A stretch of DNA of 64,000 nt, taken from assembly GCF_011603255.1 (NCBI RefSeq), contig NZ_JAANCM010000008.1, positions 1 through 64,000 of the forward strand, read 5' to 3'. Under the pieces are notes generated by a model. That model was not told where the DNA came from. It was given only the letters and a program-made list of their open reading frames with translations, and searched no databases. Shown here piece by piece: positions 19,101-27,733 of the stretch. The DNA comes from Ferranicluibacter rubi. GTDB lineage: Bacteria > Pseudomonadota > Alphaproteobacteria > Rhizobiales > Rhizobiaceae. The position numbers and the translations under genes were made by a program. Within the stretch, counting starts at the first letter, position 1, and each line of letters opens with the position of its first letter.

Positions 19101-20033
19101 ATGACCTTGCAGAACGCAACCTTCGAACAGCATGTGGCTGCCCGCCTTGCCCGCGGCAGCCGGCACGATGCTCCGCGCGTGGTCCCCTGGGTACTGCCGC
19201 TGATCCTGGTGCTGGGGCTGTTCTATCTCTACCCCGTCTTCGACGTGATGCGGCTCGCCTTCATGCGGGCGACGCTTCTGGCGAATGATGGGACCTACAC
19301 GCTTTCGACGTTGATCGACACCCTGTCACGGCCGGAACTCGGGCAGATCCTCTGGGTCACCTTCGTCTTCACCGGCTCGAGCGTCGTCGCCCAGCAACTG
19401 CTCGGCCTCGTCATCGCCCTCGTGGTGGTGCGCGGGGAGGGGCGGGGACTGTTCGGCACGACGATCGTGCGCACCACGGCACTCGTCGCCTGGGTGGTGC
19501 CCGGCATCGCCGGCGGCATCATCTGGAAGATGCTCTTCAACGAGGCCCCCTTCGGCGGGCTGAACAGCATCCTGCGCCTGATGGGTGCCGCACCCGTGCA
19601 ATGGCTGTCGGACCCCGATCTTGTGATGTGGTCGGTCGTGCTCTCCAACGTCTGGCGCGGCACCGCCTTCTCCATGGTCGTCATGTATGCCGCCCTAAAG
19701 GCGATCGATCCCGTGCTTTACGAAGCAGCTTCGGTCGATGGCGCGAATGGCCGCCAGCGGCTGTTCTACGTGACGTTGCCGCAGCTTCGCGCCGCCATCC
19801 TCGTCAACATGATCCTGATCACCATCCAGACTCTGAACACGTTCGACGCGATCATCTCGCTGACGGGCGGCGGTCCCGGCCGGGCAACCGAGGTCCTCTC
19901 GCTCTATACGTTCAACATCGTGTTCCGGAACTACGACCTGTCGGTCGGTGCCGTGCTGTCGATCCTGATGCTGGCCATCAGCCTCGGGCTGGCTCTCGTC
20001 TACGCCGTATTCCTGCCGAAAGGAGACGAATGA
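19101..20033 (+). CDS. Sugar ABC transporter permease (MalF-like)
   Basis: This 310-residue inner-membrane subunit has six predicted helices (first: VLPLILVLGLFYLYPVFDVM). The EAA loop near residues 215-235 reads YEAASVDGANGRQRLFYVTLPQL. I use ATG 19101; TTG at 19095 would add two residues. It forms a heterodimer with the gene at 20033 and is energised by the divergently encoded ATPase. Confidence 0.92.
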   Translation: MTLQNATFEQHVAARLARGSRHDAPRVVPWVLPLILVLGLFYLYPVFDVMRLAFMRATLLANDGTYTLSTLIDTLSRPELGQILWVTFVFTGSSVVAQQLLGLVIALVVVRGEGRGLFGTTIVRTTALVAWVVPGIAGGIIWKMLFNEAPFGGLNSILRLMGAAPVQWLSDPDLVMWSVVLSNVWRGTAFSMVVMYAALKAIDPVLYEAASVDGANGRQRLFYVTLPQLRAAILVNMILITIQTLNTFDAIISLTGGGPGRATEVLSLYTFNIVFRNYDLSVGAVLSILMLAISLGLALVYAVFLPKGDE

Positions 20034-20875
20034 TGTCCGCCGCATCCCGCGAGAGACTGGGCGACGCGCTCAGCTACCTGTTCATGCTGGTGATCTTCGT
20101 CTTCTTCGCATGGCCGCTGCTCTGGCTCCTGTCGCTGGCGCTGCGCACCCGCAAGGAGGTTTTTCTCGGCGTCAGCCGGTTCATTCCGAAAGCGCCGACG
20201 CTCGACAACTTCGCCATGATCCTCTCCTCCGACAAGTTCCTCGGCTACCTCTGGAACGCTCTGAAGCTGTCTTCGCTCAGCGCCATCGGCTGCCTCGTCG
20301 TCGCGCTGCCTGCGGCCTATGCCTTCTCGCGCTTCAAGTTTCGCGGCAAGGGCGGCTGGATGATGGCCATCCTGTCGGTCCAGATGATCTCGCCGCTGGT
20401 GATCATGGTGCCGCTCTATCGCTACATGGCGGCCATCGGCCTGACCGACAGCCATTTCGGCGTCGTCATGGTCTATATCGCGCTCGCCGTACCCACGGTG
20501 ACATGGATCCTCAAGGGCTCCATCGACGGCATCCCCAGAAGCCTCGATGAGGCGGCGCTGATCGACGGCTGCAACCGGTGGGGCGTGTTCGTGCGGGTCA
20601 TCCTGCCTTTGTCCACGCCCGGCATCGCCTCGGCCTTCATCATCTCGGTCATTGCCGGCTGGTCTCAGTTCCTCGTGCCCTTCCTGCTCATCACCCGCGA
20701 AGCCCTTACGCCCATCGGGGTCGGCATCTTCCAGTATGCCGGCACACAGAATGACAGTTCCATCCAGTTGCTCGCCGCTGCCTGCCTCGTTTCCGTGGTG
20801 CCGGCGATCATTGCTTTCCTCTCCCTGCAGCGCCTCATTCTGGGCGCGATGACCGCCGGCGCGGTCAAGGGTTGA
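20033..20875 (+). CDS. Sugar ABC transporter permease (MalG-like)
   Basis: This 280-residue partner permease has an N-terminal helix (SYLFMLVIFVFFAWPLLWLL), then LDNFAMILSS. The EAA loop is near 180-200 (LDEAALIDGCNRWGVFVRVILP) and the C-terminus is LQRLILGAMTAGAVKG, all standard for MalG/CUT1 transporters. Two consecutive ATGs at 20030 and 20033 overlap the previous stop; AGGAGA spacing favours 20033. Confidence 0.92.
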   Translation: MSAASRERLGDALSYLFMLVIFVFFAWPLLWLLSLALRTRKEVFLGVSRFIPKAPTLDNFAMILSSDKFLGYLWNALKLSSLSAIGCLVVALPAAYAFSRFKFRGKGGWMMAILSVQMISPLVIMVPLYRYMAAIGLTDSHFGVVMVYIALAVPTVTWILKGSIDGIPRSLDEAALIDGCNRWGVFVRVILPLSTPGIASAFIISVIAGWSQFLVPFLLITREALTPIGVGIFQYAGTQNDSSIQLLAAACLVSVVPAIIAFLSLQRLILGAMTAGAVKG

Positions 20876-20908
20876 TCCTTTCATGACACAGACCAGGACT
20901 TGAAGATC

Positions 20909-23900
20909 ATGACACTCACACTTGCCCAACGTCTCGAGCGCTTCCAGGTGCGCATGGCCGAACTTGAATTCTGGCGCGTCCGCAAGACCGCGCAGATCGA
21001 TGGCTGGCACGTCAACGACACGCCGATCGCGCTCGGCCATGCCTGGCCGCAGATCCAGGGGACGCAGCGCTTTTCAGGCTCCGCCGAGGTGCCCGCCGGC
21101 TGGCCGCTGGAGGATACCCGCCTCTACCTCGACCTCGGCGGGGAAAGCCTGATCACCATCGCCTCGGACGACGGCATCTCCAAGACGGTCGGCCTCGACC
21201 CCTATCACCGCGAGTTCGGCGTTCCCTCCACGCGGTTCACGGTGACGTCGGAAACCGTCGCCCGCCTGCCGTTCGGCGAGCCCGTGCGCAAGCCACATCT
21301 GGAACGCGCCGAACTCCTCTGGCTGGAGCCGTCCGTGGACAGGCTCTGGCTGCTGGTGCGCCAGATCGCCGAAGCCATCACGGTTCTCGAAGGTCACGAC
21401 GTCGTGCCGCATCTGCTGGATGCAGGCGAAGACGCGCTGCGCTCGCTGGATTGGCCCTCGGCGACGGCCGACTACGTCTCGCGCACATCCGCAGCGCCGA
21501 TGCAGCAGAAGATCTGGCAGCTGCCGGACCTGAAGGCCGAGCCCGACGGTTTGGAAGACCATCACCGTGCCAGCGTCATCAAGGCTTATGATGCGCTGAT
21601 GGTACGGCTTGCCGGCCTTCGCGAACGCTTCCCGCCGCAGGGCAAGATCGCGCTCACGGGCCACGCCCATATCGATCTCGCCTGGCTCTGGCCGTATGAC
21701 GAAACGCGCCGCAAGATTCGCCGGACCTTCCACACGGCCCTGTCGCTGATGGAGGGATCGGAAGATTTCCGCTTCAACCAATCCACTGCACACTATTACG
21801 CACAGATCGCGGAGGATGATCCGGACCTTCTGGAGCGGGTAAAGGCGCAGGTGAAGGCCGGTAAGTGGGAAACCGTCGGCGGCCTCTGGATCGAGCCGGA
21901 CACGAACATGCCCACCGGCGAAAGCCTGTCGCGGCAGGTGCTTTACGGCCAGCGCTACTTCGAAAAGACCTTCGGCATTCGCCATACCGTCTGCTGGCTG
22001 CCCGATTGCTTCGGCTTCACCGGCGCGCTGCCGCAGATCCTGCGACAGGGCGGCATGACCAGCTTCTTCACGATCAAGGTCAACTGGTCGGAGACCAACC
22101 GCTTTCCGGCGGATCTCTTCTGGTGGGAAGGCATCGACGGCAGCCGTGTGCTGGCGCATACTTTCGACAACCCGATGCAGGGCTATAACGGCTTCGTGCG
22201 TCCCGACTGCTTCGTGCCGACCTGGAAGAATTTTCGCCAGAAGGACAAGCACGAAACGACGCTACTCTGCGTCGGATATGGCGATGGCGGCGGCGGCGTG
22301 ACGCCGGAAATGGTCATGCGCGAGGAGCAGCTTCGCGTCTTCCCGGCGATCCCGCAGGCGGAATGGACCCGGGTCGAGGACTTCTTCGATGGCGCACACG
22401 AGACGGCTGCCGAGAAGGCGCTGCATGTCTGGCAGGGCGAGATCTATCTCGAGCTCCACCGTGCGACGCTGACGAGCCAGAGCGCCGTCAAGCGCCTGCA
22501 TCGCAAGGCAGAGCGCACGCTGATCACGGCGGAAACGGTGGCAGGCCTTGCCCATCTGATGGGCGCCACGCGTCCGGAATCCATGGAGCCGACATGGCGC
22601 GTCGTCCTCAAGAACGAGTTCCACGACATCCTGCCCGGCTCCTCCATCGCCGAGGTCTATGTCGATGCGGTGCGCGAACTCGACGGCGCGATTGCCGAGG
22701 GAACGACGGCGCTCGATCAGGCAATAACCGCCCTTGCGGACCGCCTGCCGGCCGCTTCTGGCGGAGAAAGTGGAGCGGTTCTCGTCGTCAACCCGTCGCT
22801 GTCCCCGCGCGCGATCCGGCTCGATCTACCCGAGGGGCTTGTCTCGGCAGAAGGCACGTTGCCGCCGCTTGGCATCGCCATCCTCCCGGCCTCGGCTCTC
22901 GCTCCGGCTCCGGGCCTCACGGTCACCGAGAACACCCTTGAGAATGCCACCGTCAAGGTGACGCTCGCCGAGGACGGATCGATCGCCAGCATCCTGCACA
23001 AACCGACCGGCCGCGAGGCGATCGACGGGCGCGGCAACCGGCTCTATGCCTATACGGCCGACAAGCCGCGCAACTGGGACGCTTGGGATGTCGAGAACGA
23101 CTACATCGAGAAGGCCGAGGAAATCACCGGTTTCGATGCGATCGAGATCGTCGAGACGGGTCCTCATCGGGTGGCAATCCGGATTACGCGCACCTGGCGC
23201 CATTCCCGCATCGTCCAGACATTGAGCCTCGGCGCCAATGCGCGCCGTCTCGACATCCACACGGAGATCGACTGGCACGACCGCCGCGTCATGCTGCGCA
23301 GCCTCAGCGAACTCGCCGTGAAGAGCAAGTATGCGACCTGCGAATGCGCCTACGGCGTGCTCGAAAGGCCAACGGGCTCCAACACGTCCTGGGACGAAGC
23401 CATGTTCGAAGCGCCCGCGCACCGCTTCGTCGATCTGTCGGAGCCGGACTTCGGCGTGGCCCTTCTCAACGACGCGAAGTACGGCCACAGCATGCGCGGA
23501 AGCGTGCTCGGCCTGTCGCTGTTGCGCTCGCCGATCTACCCGGACCCGATGGCGGACGAAGGCTATCAGGCTTTCACCTACGCGCTCATGCCGCATGCCG
23601 GCACATGGTACGAAGGTGGGGTGCGCGAGGAGGCAGAGGATCTGAACCAGCCGCTCGTGGTTCTGCCTCTCACGGATCGGGCCGTCGGTTCCTGGCAGCC
23701 GCTTGCCCCCAAGGGCATCGACGCGGCAATCTCCGGCCTGAAGCCCAGCGAAGATGGTGACGATCTCATTCTGCGCGTTTTCGAGCCGGCAGGTCGTCGC
23801 GGCGACTTCGCCGTTGCGCTGCCGGAGGGCTGGGCAACGAGCGCACCGGTGACAATCCTGGAGGAGCCGATGGACGGCGTTGCCGCTGCCGGACTCCTTC

Positions 23901-23938
23901 CCTTCGAAGTCAAAAGCTGGCGCCTCACAAGGACCTGA
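20909..23938 (+). CDS. Alpha-mannosidase, glycoside hydrolase family 38
   Basis: This 1009-residue retaining alpha-mannosidase has a zinc-dependent active site. An N-terminal domain precedes the GH38 catalytic barrel, which begins near residue 248 with GHAHIDLAWLWPYDETRRK (zinc His and Asp). The catalytic nucleophile Asp lies near residue 366 in WLPDCFGFTGALPQIL. A middle helical domain (LHRATLTSQSAVKR) and large beta-sandwich C-terminal domains follow, as in bacterial cytoplasmic enzymes. There is no signal peptide, so it cuts imported mannosides inside the cell. It starts 33 bp after the permease and is clearly in the same operon. ATG 20909 is preferred over TTG 20900. Confidence 0.94.
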   Translation: MTLTLAQRLERFQVRMAELEFWRVRKTAQIDGWHVNDTPIALGHAWPQIQGTQRFSGSAEVPAGWPLEDTRLYLDLGGESLITIASDDGISKTVGLDPYHREFGVPSTRFTVTSETVARLPFGEPVRKPHLERAELLWLEPSVDRLWLLVRQIAEAITVLEGHDVVPHLLDAGEDALRSLDWPSATADYVSRTSAAPMQQKIWQLPDLKAEPDGLEDHHRASVIKAYDALMVRLAGLRERFPPQGKIALTGHAHIDLAWLWPYDETRRKIRRTFHTALSLMEGSEDFRFNQSTAHYYAQIAEDDPDLLERVKAQVKAGKWETVGGLWIEPDTNMPTGESLSRQVLYGQRYFEKTFGIRHTVCWLPDCFGFTGALPQILRQGGMTSFFTIKVNWSETNRFPADLFWWEGIDGSRVLAHTFDNPMQGYNGFVRPDCFVPTWKNFRQKDKHETTLLCVGYGDGGGGVTPEMVMREEQLRVFPAIPQAEWTRVEDFFDGAHETAAEKALHVWQGEIYLELHRATLTSQSAVKRLHRKAERTLITAETVAGLAHLMGATRPESMEPTWRVVLKNEFHDILPGSSIAEVYVDAVRELDGAIAEGTTALDQAITALADRLPAASGGESGAVLVVNPSLSPRAIRLDLPEGLVSAEGTLPPLGIAILPASALAPAPGLTVTENTLENATVKVTLAEDGSIASILHKPTGREAIDGRGNRLYAYTADKPRNWDAWDVENDYIEKAEEITGFDAIEIVETGPHRVAIRITRTWRHSRIVQTLSLGANARRLDIHTEIDWHDRRVMLRSLSELAVKSKYATCECAYGVLERPTGSNTSWDEAMFEAPAHRFVDLSEPDFGVALLNDAKYGHSMRGSVLGLSLLRSPIYPDPMADEGYQAFTYALMPHAGTWYEGGVREEAEDLNQPLVVLPLTDRAVGSWQPLAPKGIDAAISGLKPSEDGDDLILRVFEPAGRRGDFAVALPEGWATSAPVTILEEPMDGVAAAGLLPFEVKSWRLTRT

Positions 23939-23978
23939 TCTCTCAACCCTTCCTCCCCCGGCCACTTTGGCCTACCTT

Positions 23979-24011
23979 GGCCTGCGCATCGCGAGATGTG
24001 CAGGCCTTTTT
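23979..24011 (+). terminator. Rho-independent terminator after the alpha-mannosidase
   Basis: GGCCTGCGCATC at 23979-23990 pairs with GATGTGCAGGCC at 23995-24006 over 12 positions (one G-U pair), closed by a GCGA tetraloop and followed by TTTTT at 24007-24011. It ends the mannoside operon 40 bp after the mannosidase stop and separates it from the ROK regulator gene. Confidence 0.9.
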
Positions 24012-24050
24012 CATCCGGCTCGGCCGGTCCAACATGACGGGAGACGTTGC

Positions 24051-25307
24051 GTGACCTTTGCCGGCTCCAACGGCGAACAGGCGGCAGTTCAGAACCGCGC
24101 GACGATCCTCAGCGACATCTATCGCGGGGCGCCGATCTCGCGCACGGAGCTGGCGCAGCGATCGCGGCTGACGAAGCAGACCGTGACCCGCATCGTCGAT
24201 CGCCTGCTCGACGAAGGCCTCGTGATGGAGGCGCGGCGGCGGCAGGGGCTGCGCGGGCAACCGGCCATCGAACTGGAGATCGATCCCGAAGGCGTCTTCT
24301 CGATCGGCGCCAACATCGATCGCGACCACCTGACCGTCGTCGCCGTGGATGCGACCGGTGCCGTCCGGGGGCGCATCCATCACGAAATGCGTTTCATGAT
24401 GCCGGAGACCTTCGTCGCGCTGATGGGCGATGCCCTTTCGTCTTTCCTCCGGCGCAAGGTGATCCAGGAACCGCGTCTTGCCGGCATCGGCCTTGCCATT
24501 CCCGACTGGCTGGGCGAGGTGCCCGTGATCGGCCGGCCGGAAACCTACAGCCGCTGGAGCGGCTTCGACGTGCGGGGCGCCCTTGCCGGGATTACCAGCC
24601 ATCCCGTCTTCATCGACAACGACGCCAATGCCGCCGCGCTTGGCGAGATCGAATACGGCTTCGGAACGGAGATCAGCAGTTTCTTCTACATTTTCGTCAA
24701 TGCGTGCCTGGGCGGCAGCCTCGTGATCGATGGTATGCGTCACAAGGGCGCAAGCGGCCTTGGCGGCGAAATCGGCTGGCTACCGGTCGTTATCGAGAAC
24801 GGTCCGGCTGCCGGCAAGACACAGCCTCTCGGTGAGATGTTTTCGCTGTTCATCCTCTACGATCACCTCAAACAACACGGCATTCGCGTCTCGACGCCGG
24901 CCGAACTGGCTGCCTTGACGGGGGAGGCACGAGGACTGGTCAGCGCTTGGCTACAGGCGATCAGCATCACGCTCGCCGAAGCCATCATCGATATCGGGAT
25001 GATCGTTGATCCTGATGGCGTGCTGATCGGCGGCCGACTGCCGGTGCGGATGATCGACGAGCTTCTGGTCTTTACGCGCGAGGAAATCCTTCGCCGCGGC
25101 ATCACACCGCCTTCCCTGCACCGGGCGGCAGGCTCCGAAGACGCGGCGGCGCTGGGCGCTGCGACCATGCTGCTCGCCCACAGGCTCTGCCTGCCGACGG
25201 CCGAGGCGGCCCAACGGGAACGCGTGCCGCTTTCCGCCCGCGACGGCGCCGTCATCCCGTCCGCGGCAGCAGCAACTCCATCAGTGGCGTCATCGCCGCC
25301 CCGATGA
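24051..25307 (+). CDS. ROK-family transcriptional regulator
   Basis: This 418-residue protein has an N-terminal winged HTH (about 15-65: ISRTELAQRSRLTKQTVTRIVDRLLDEG) and a sugar-kinase-like ROK domain (VFIDNDANAAALGEIEYGFG). The usual zinc-binding part is altered: ASGLGGEIGWLPV has Trp instead of His after EIG, and the CxCGxxGC cysteines are absent. The GTG start at 24051 follows GGGAGA by six bases; upstream codons in the frame cross the terminator and are not used. It probably represses the mannoside operon until sugar binds. Its last 56 bp overlap the end of the convergent ROK gene. Confidence 0.88.
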   Translation: MTFAGSNGEQAAVQNRATILSDIYRGAPISRTELAQRSRLTKQTVTRIVDRLLDEGLVMEARRRQGLRGQPAIELEIDPEGVFSIGANIDRDHLTVVAVDATGAVRGRIHHEMRFMMPETFVALMGDALSSFLRRKVIQEPRLAGIGLAIPDWLGEVPVIGRPETYSRWSGFDVRGALAGITSHPVFIDNDANAAALGEIEYGFGTEISSFFYIFVNACLGGSLVIDGMRHKGASGLGGEIGWLPVVIENGPAAGKTQPLGEMFSLFILYDHLKQHGIRVSTPAELAALTGEARGLVSAWLQAISITLAEAIIDIGMIVDPDGVLIGGRLPVRMIDELLVFTREEILRRGITPPSLHRAAGSEDAAALGAATMLLAHRLCLPTAEAAQRERVPLSARDGAVIPSAAAATPSVASSPPR

Positions 25308-26334
25308 CGATACCGCGACCTCCCAGCGTGGCACGCCGGATCGGCGGAATCCACAGAGCGGCGACGAAGGTGCTTGCCTGATCGTTGCGTTGATCCTGCA
25401 TGCGCGCGATGAGACTGTCGAGGACCGGCTCGGGCAGCGTGCCACCGAGAAGAAGGGCGCCCGGTGAAACGAAGCCAGCGATCGCGACCACAGCATCGAG
25501 CAGCCGGTCAGCCGCAGTCTCGGTCCAGGCGGCAAGGGCCGAAGGTCCGGCCTCGAGAGCGCAGAGATAGGCGCCGCGATTGGCGACTTCCGTGAGGCTC
25601 GGATGCAGACGGCCCGGACGCATCTCGCCGATCTGCCCCGCACGTCCGTTCATGCCGCGAAAGGTATTGCCGCCGATGAAGAGCCCGGCGCGTACGGTGT
25701 CGTCGATCAGTATCACCACCAGCCCGCCTTCCGGCTCGCCAAGCCCCAGCAGGCGCTCTCCGGTGAGGCACGCCTCCGTATCCGGCATGAGGAAGACGGG
25801 TCGGCCCGGCAGCAGATGCTTGATGCTATCCCCTTGAGGCGTGCATCCCGGCGCGAAGGCCATTCCGACGCCAAGCGGTATCCGGGTGCTCACGGCGCCG
25901 AGCATGGACGCAAGTGCATCCGGAAGGCGCTTTTCAACATCCATGCCCTGAAGTTCTGCCCGGGCAACGACCGTGCCGAAAAGATCGACAAGCGCCATCT
26001 CAAGCGTTTCTGCGGAAAGGCTGATACCCAAACCCAAAGCACCTTCCGCCTGAAGCGCGAATTCTGCGGCATGGTAGCGTCCGGTGCCGGAGCGCTTGCG
26101 TTTCAGCACTAGTCCTTGGGCATCGAGCCGGCTCATGATGCCTGTCACCGCCGGCTCGGTCAGGCCGAGGCGATCCGAGAGTTCCTGCCGTGTCAACGGC
26201 CCGAATGTCCTGATGAGGCTGAGCGCCACGCGGGAATTATGGTCTGCAATGTCGCCCGGGCTCATGCCGGGACCGGACGCACCCGCCGATGAGGCCTTCG
26301 TCTCGCGCCGTGCAAGCCGCTGCCCCGGCCTCAT
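25252..26334 (-). CDS. ROK-family transcriptional regulator
   Basis: This is a second, divergent-sequence ROK protein of 360 residues. The HTH is at about 35-85 (LTRQELSDRLGLTEPAVTGIMSRLDAQG), followed by a kinase-like domain (LGLGISLSAETLEMALVDLFG, later GFVSPGALLLGGTLP). The zinc motif is also missing (MNGRAGQIGEMRPG, no His, no Cys cluster), and the 'DND' sugar-site motif is replaced by MPDTEACLTGE. It may sense a different ligand or none. It faces the other ROK gene tail to tail. It may co-regulate the mannoside operon or a locus elsewhere. Confidence 0.85.
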   Translation of the reverse strand: MRPGQRLARRETKASSAGASGPGMSPGDIADHNSRVALSLIRTFGPLTRQELSDRLGLTEPAVTGIMSRLDAQGLVLKRKRSGTGRYHAAEFALQAEGALGLGISLSAETLEMALVDLFGTVVARAELQGMDVEKRLPDALASMLGAVSTRIPLGVGMAFAPGCTPQGDSIKHLLPGRPVFLMPDTEACLTGERLLGLGEPEGGLVVILIDDTVRAGLFIGGNTFRGMNGRAGQIGEMRPGRLHPSLTEVANRGAYLCALEAGPSALAAWTETAADRLLDAVVAIAGFVSPGALLLGGTLPEPVLDSLIARMQDQRNDQASTFVAALWIPPIRRATLGGRGIVIGAAMTPLMELLLPRTG

Positions 26335-26752
26335 GCCTGTCGCCTTTCGCTGTCATGGAAGAGCGCCGAGCGACAAAGGGATTTCGCCACTAGACCTCTG
26401 CCGATAACGTGTTCAGGCATCTCATCCATGTCTCTCTAAGCCGGACAGCGTCTGTTCCCGGGCTCATAGCGCAGAGTTTCCTCGAAACCGGATCGTTTCT
26501 TCCGTAACGAACCTGCAACGTTCCGAACCTTCCGGCAAGGGATGACGAGATTTTTCCCGGAGATGAGATGGAAACATGGTGGGACTCTGAGGACGGAAAG
26601 TACCAACTGTCTTGCTGTTTCCTGTCTGTCAGACCGGGCGTCGAGAGCCGACAGGTTTGGCTCGCATGGCGACCGGATGAAACCCTTGACTCGCTTGCTG
26701 CAGTGCAGCAATATTTCCTTTGCTGCTGTGTAGAGCACGATGGAGGATGGCC
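26335..26752. other. Gene-free stretch of about 420 bp
   Basis: This holds the upstream region of the minus-strand ROK gene and leads into a LuxR-type remnant. The composition is less GC-rich than the neighbours. I find no gene with a ribosome site and no recognisable repeat or RNA; promoter elements cannot be placed with confidence. Confidence 0.3.
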
Positions 26753-26965
26753 GTGGCTTTCTCGGAGGTTCACAAGCGGGAATTCATCGACGAGACATTC
26801 CGGCTGCTGTCGGGCACGATGCGTGCGAGCCGGCTGGTCTTCTATTCCGTCGATGAACAGAAGAACCTCCACAATTTCGTCTGCTCGCGCGTGCCGTCGG
26901 ATTTCCTGAAGATCTATATTCGCGAGATGCACGCCCACGATCCGCTATCCCCGTCATCCTGCTGA
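26753..26965 (+). pseudogene. LuxR-type regulator, N-terminal remnant
   Basis: A GTG at 26753 lies six bases after GGAGG. The 70 codons that follow resemble the N-terminal sensing half of rhizobial LuxR-type regulators: FIDETFRLLSG, SRLVFYSVDEQKN and EMHAHDPL. The frame ends at TGA 26963-26965 right after 'HDPL', where the full protein would continue for more than 150 residues to a C-terminal HTH. No HTH follows, so this is a truncated gene. What follows looks like the end of another gene, which suggests a deletion junction near 26943. Confidence 0.5.
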
Positions 26966-27075
26966 TCGTGGGACAGGAAAAGTCGATATCGGCGAAAAGC
27001 CTGCCGAAGAGCGGCGCCGTCAATGGCCTGATCATCGACGGAGACGCCACCGAGACGCTCGCTGCGCTCGGTTGA
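26944..27075 (+). pseudogene. Possible response-regulator receiver-domain tail
   Basis: In a different frame from the LuxR-like remnant, 43 residues read IPVILLIVGQEKSISAKSL, then SGAVNGLIIDGDATETLAALG, then stop. The pattern of a hydrophobic strand (IPVILL) and a later 'GLIIDG' strand fits the last part of a CheY-like receiver domain. It lacks the start, the phosphorylated Asp and any output domain. Identification is tentative. Confidence 0.3.
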
Positions 27076-27169
27076 CGAGAATAAGCGCAATTCCGGTGGC
27101 AGGGCTCTGACCCAGCGGATGTCGAAACCCAGGTATACCACCGGGGCCCTGAGCTGATGAGCGAACCGG

Positions 27170-27703
27170 TTACCCCGCTTCACGTCCGATGCGGTGGTAT
27201 GCGCGTCTGTAGTAGATCAGCGGGATGTCGCCGTCCGTTTCGTGGATGCCGATGACCGTGCAGAACAGGACCTGATGGGTGCCGATATCGACGCTCTCGT
27301 TCACCGAGCAGTCGAAGGAGACGAGGGCGTCTGCGAGGATCGGCGCGCCCGTCTCGCCTTCCTGCCAAGTGGCTGCAGCGAAGCGCTCCTCCACGGGTGT
27401 CTTGCCGCCGAAGAGGGCGGACAGCTGTTCGTGATGGCCGGCCAGCGTGTTGACGCAGAGCGTGCGGTTGGCGGTGAAGGTTTCAAAGACCGAGCTTGAG
27501 CGCTTGAGGCAGACGAGAAGCGTTGGCGGCGTATCGGTGACGCTGCAGACGGCGGAAGCCGCGAAGCCCGCCTTGCCGGCCGGTCCATCCGTCGTAATGA
27601 TGTTGACGGCGGCGCCGAGCCTCGACATGGCATTGCGAAAGGCATCGCGGTCGATAGGAGCGGGTTCGCTCAGGGCCTCATCGACGAAGGGCATTGCAGG
27701 CAT
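27170..27703 (-). CDS. rutF: RutF-type FMN reductase
   Basis: This 177-residue NAD(P)H:FMN reductase of the flavin_reductase_like family would supply reduced FMN to a luciferase-type monooxygenase. Motifs close to RutF are [36 protein letters not shown] (shown as the 20-45 region), [34 protein letters not shown] and [12 protein letters not shown]. It is the last gene of a minus-strand operon with an importer and an amidase; its natural partner RutA is encoded at 35849 on the other strand under a matching operator. AGAGGAAAG precedes ATG 27703. The family match is good; the 'Rut' pathway around it is not the classical one. Confidence 0.85.
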   Translation of the reverse strand: MPAMPFVDEALSEPAPIDRDAFRNAMSRLGAAVNIITTDGPAGKAGFAASAVCSVTDTPPTLLVCLKRSSSVFETFTANRTLCVNTLAGHHEQLSALFGGKTPVEERFAAATWQEGETGAPILADALVSFDCSVNESVDIGTHQVLFCTVIGIHETDGDIPLIYYRRAYHRIGREAG

Positions 27704-27733
27704 GGTCTTTCCTCTCGCTGTTCTGGTTCGACC

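Noticed and set aside
26390..26938. 182-codon minus-strand open frame
   Set aside because: No ribosome site or recognisable domain, biased composition, and antisense to the LuxR-like remnant.
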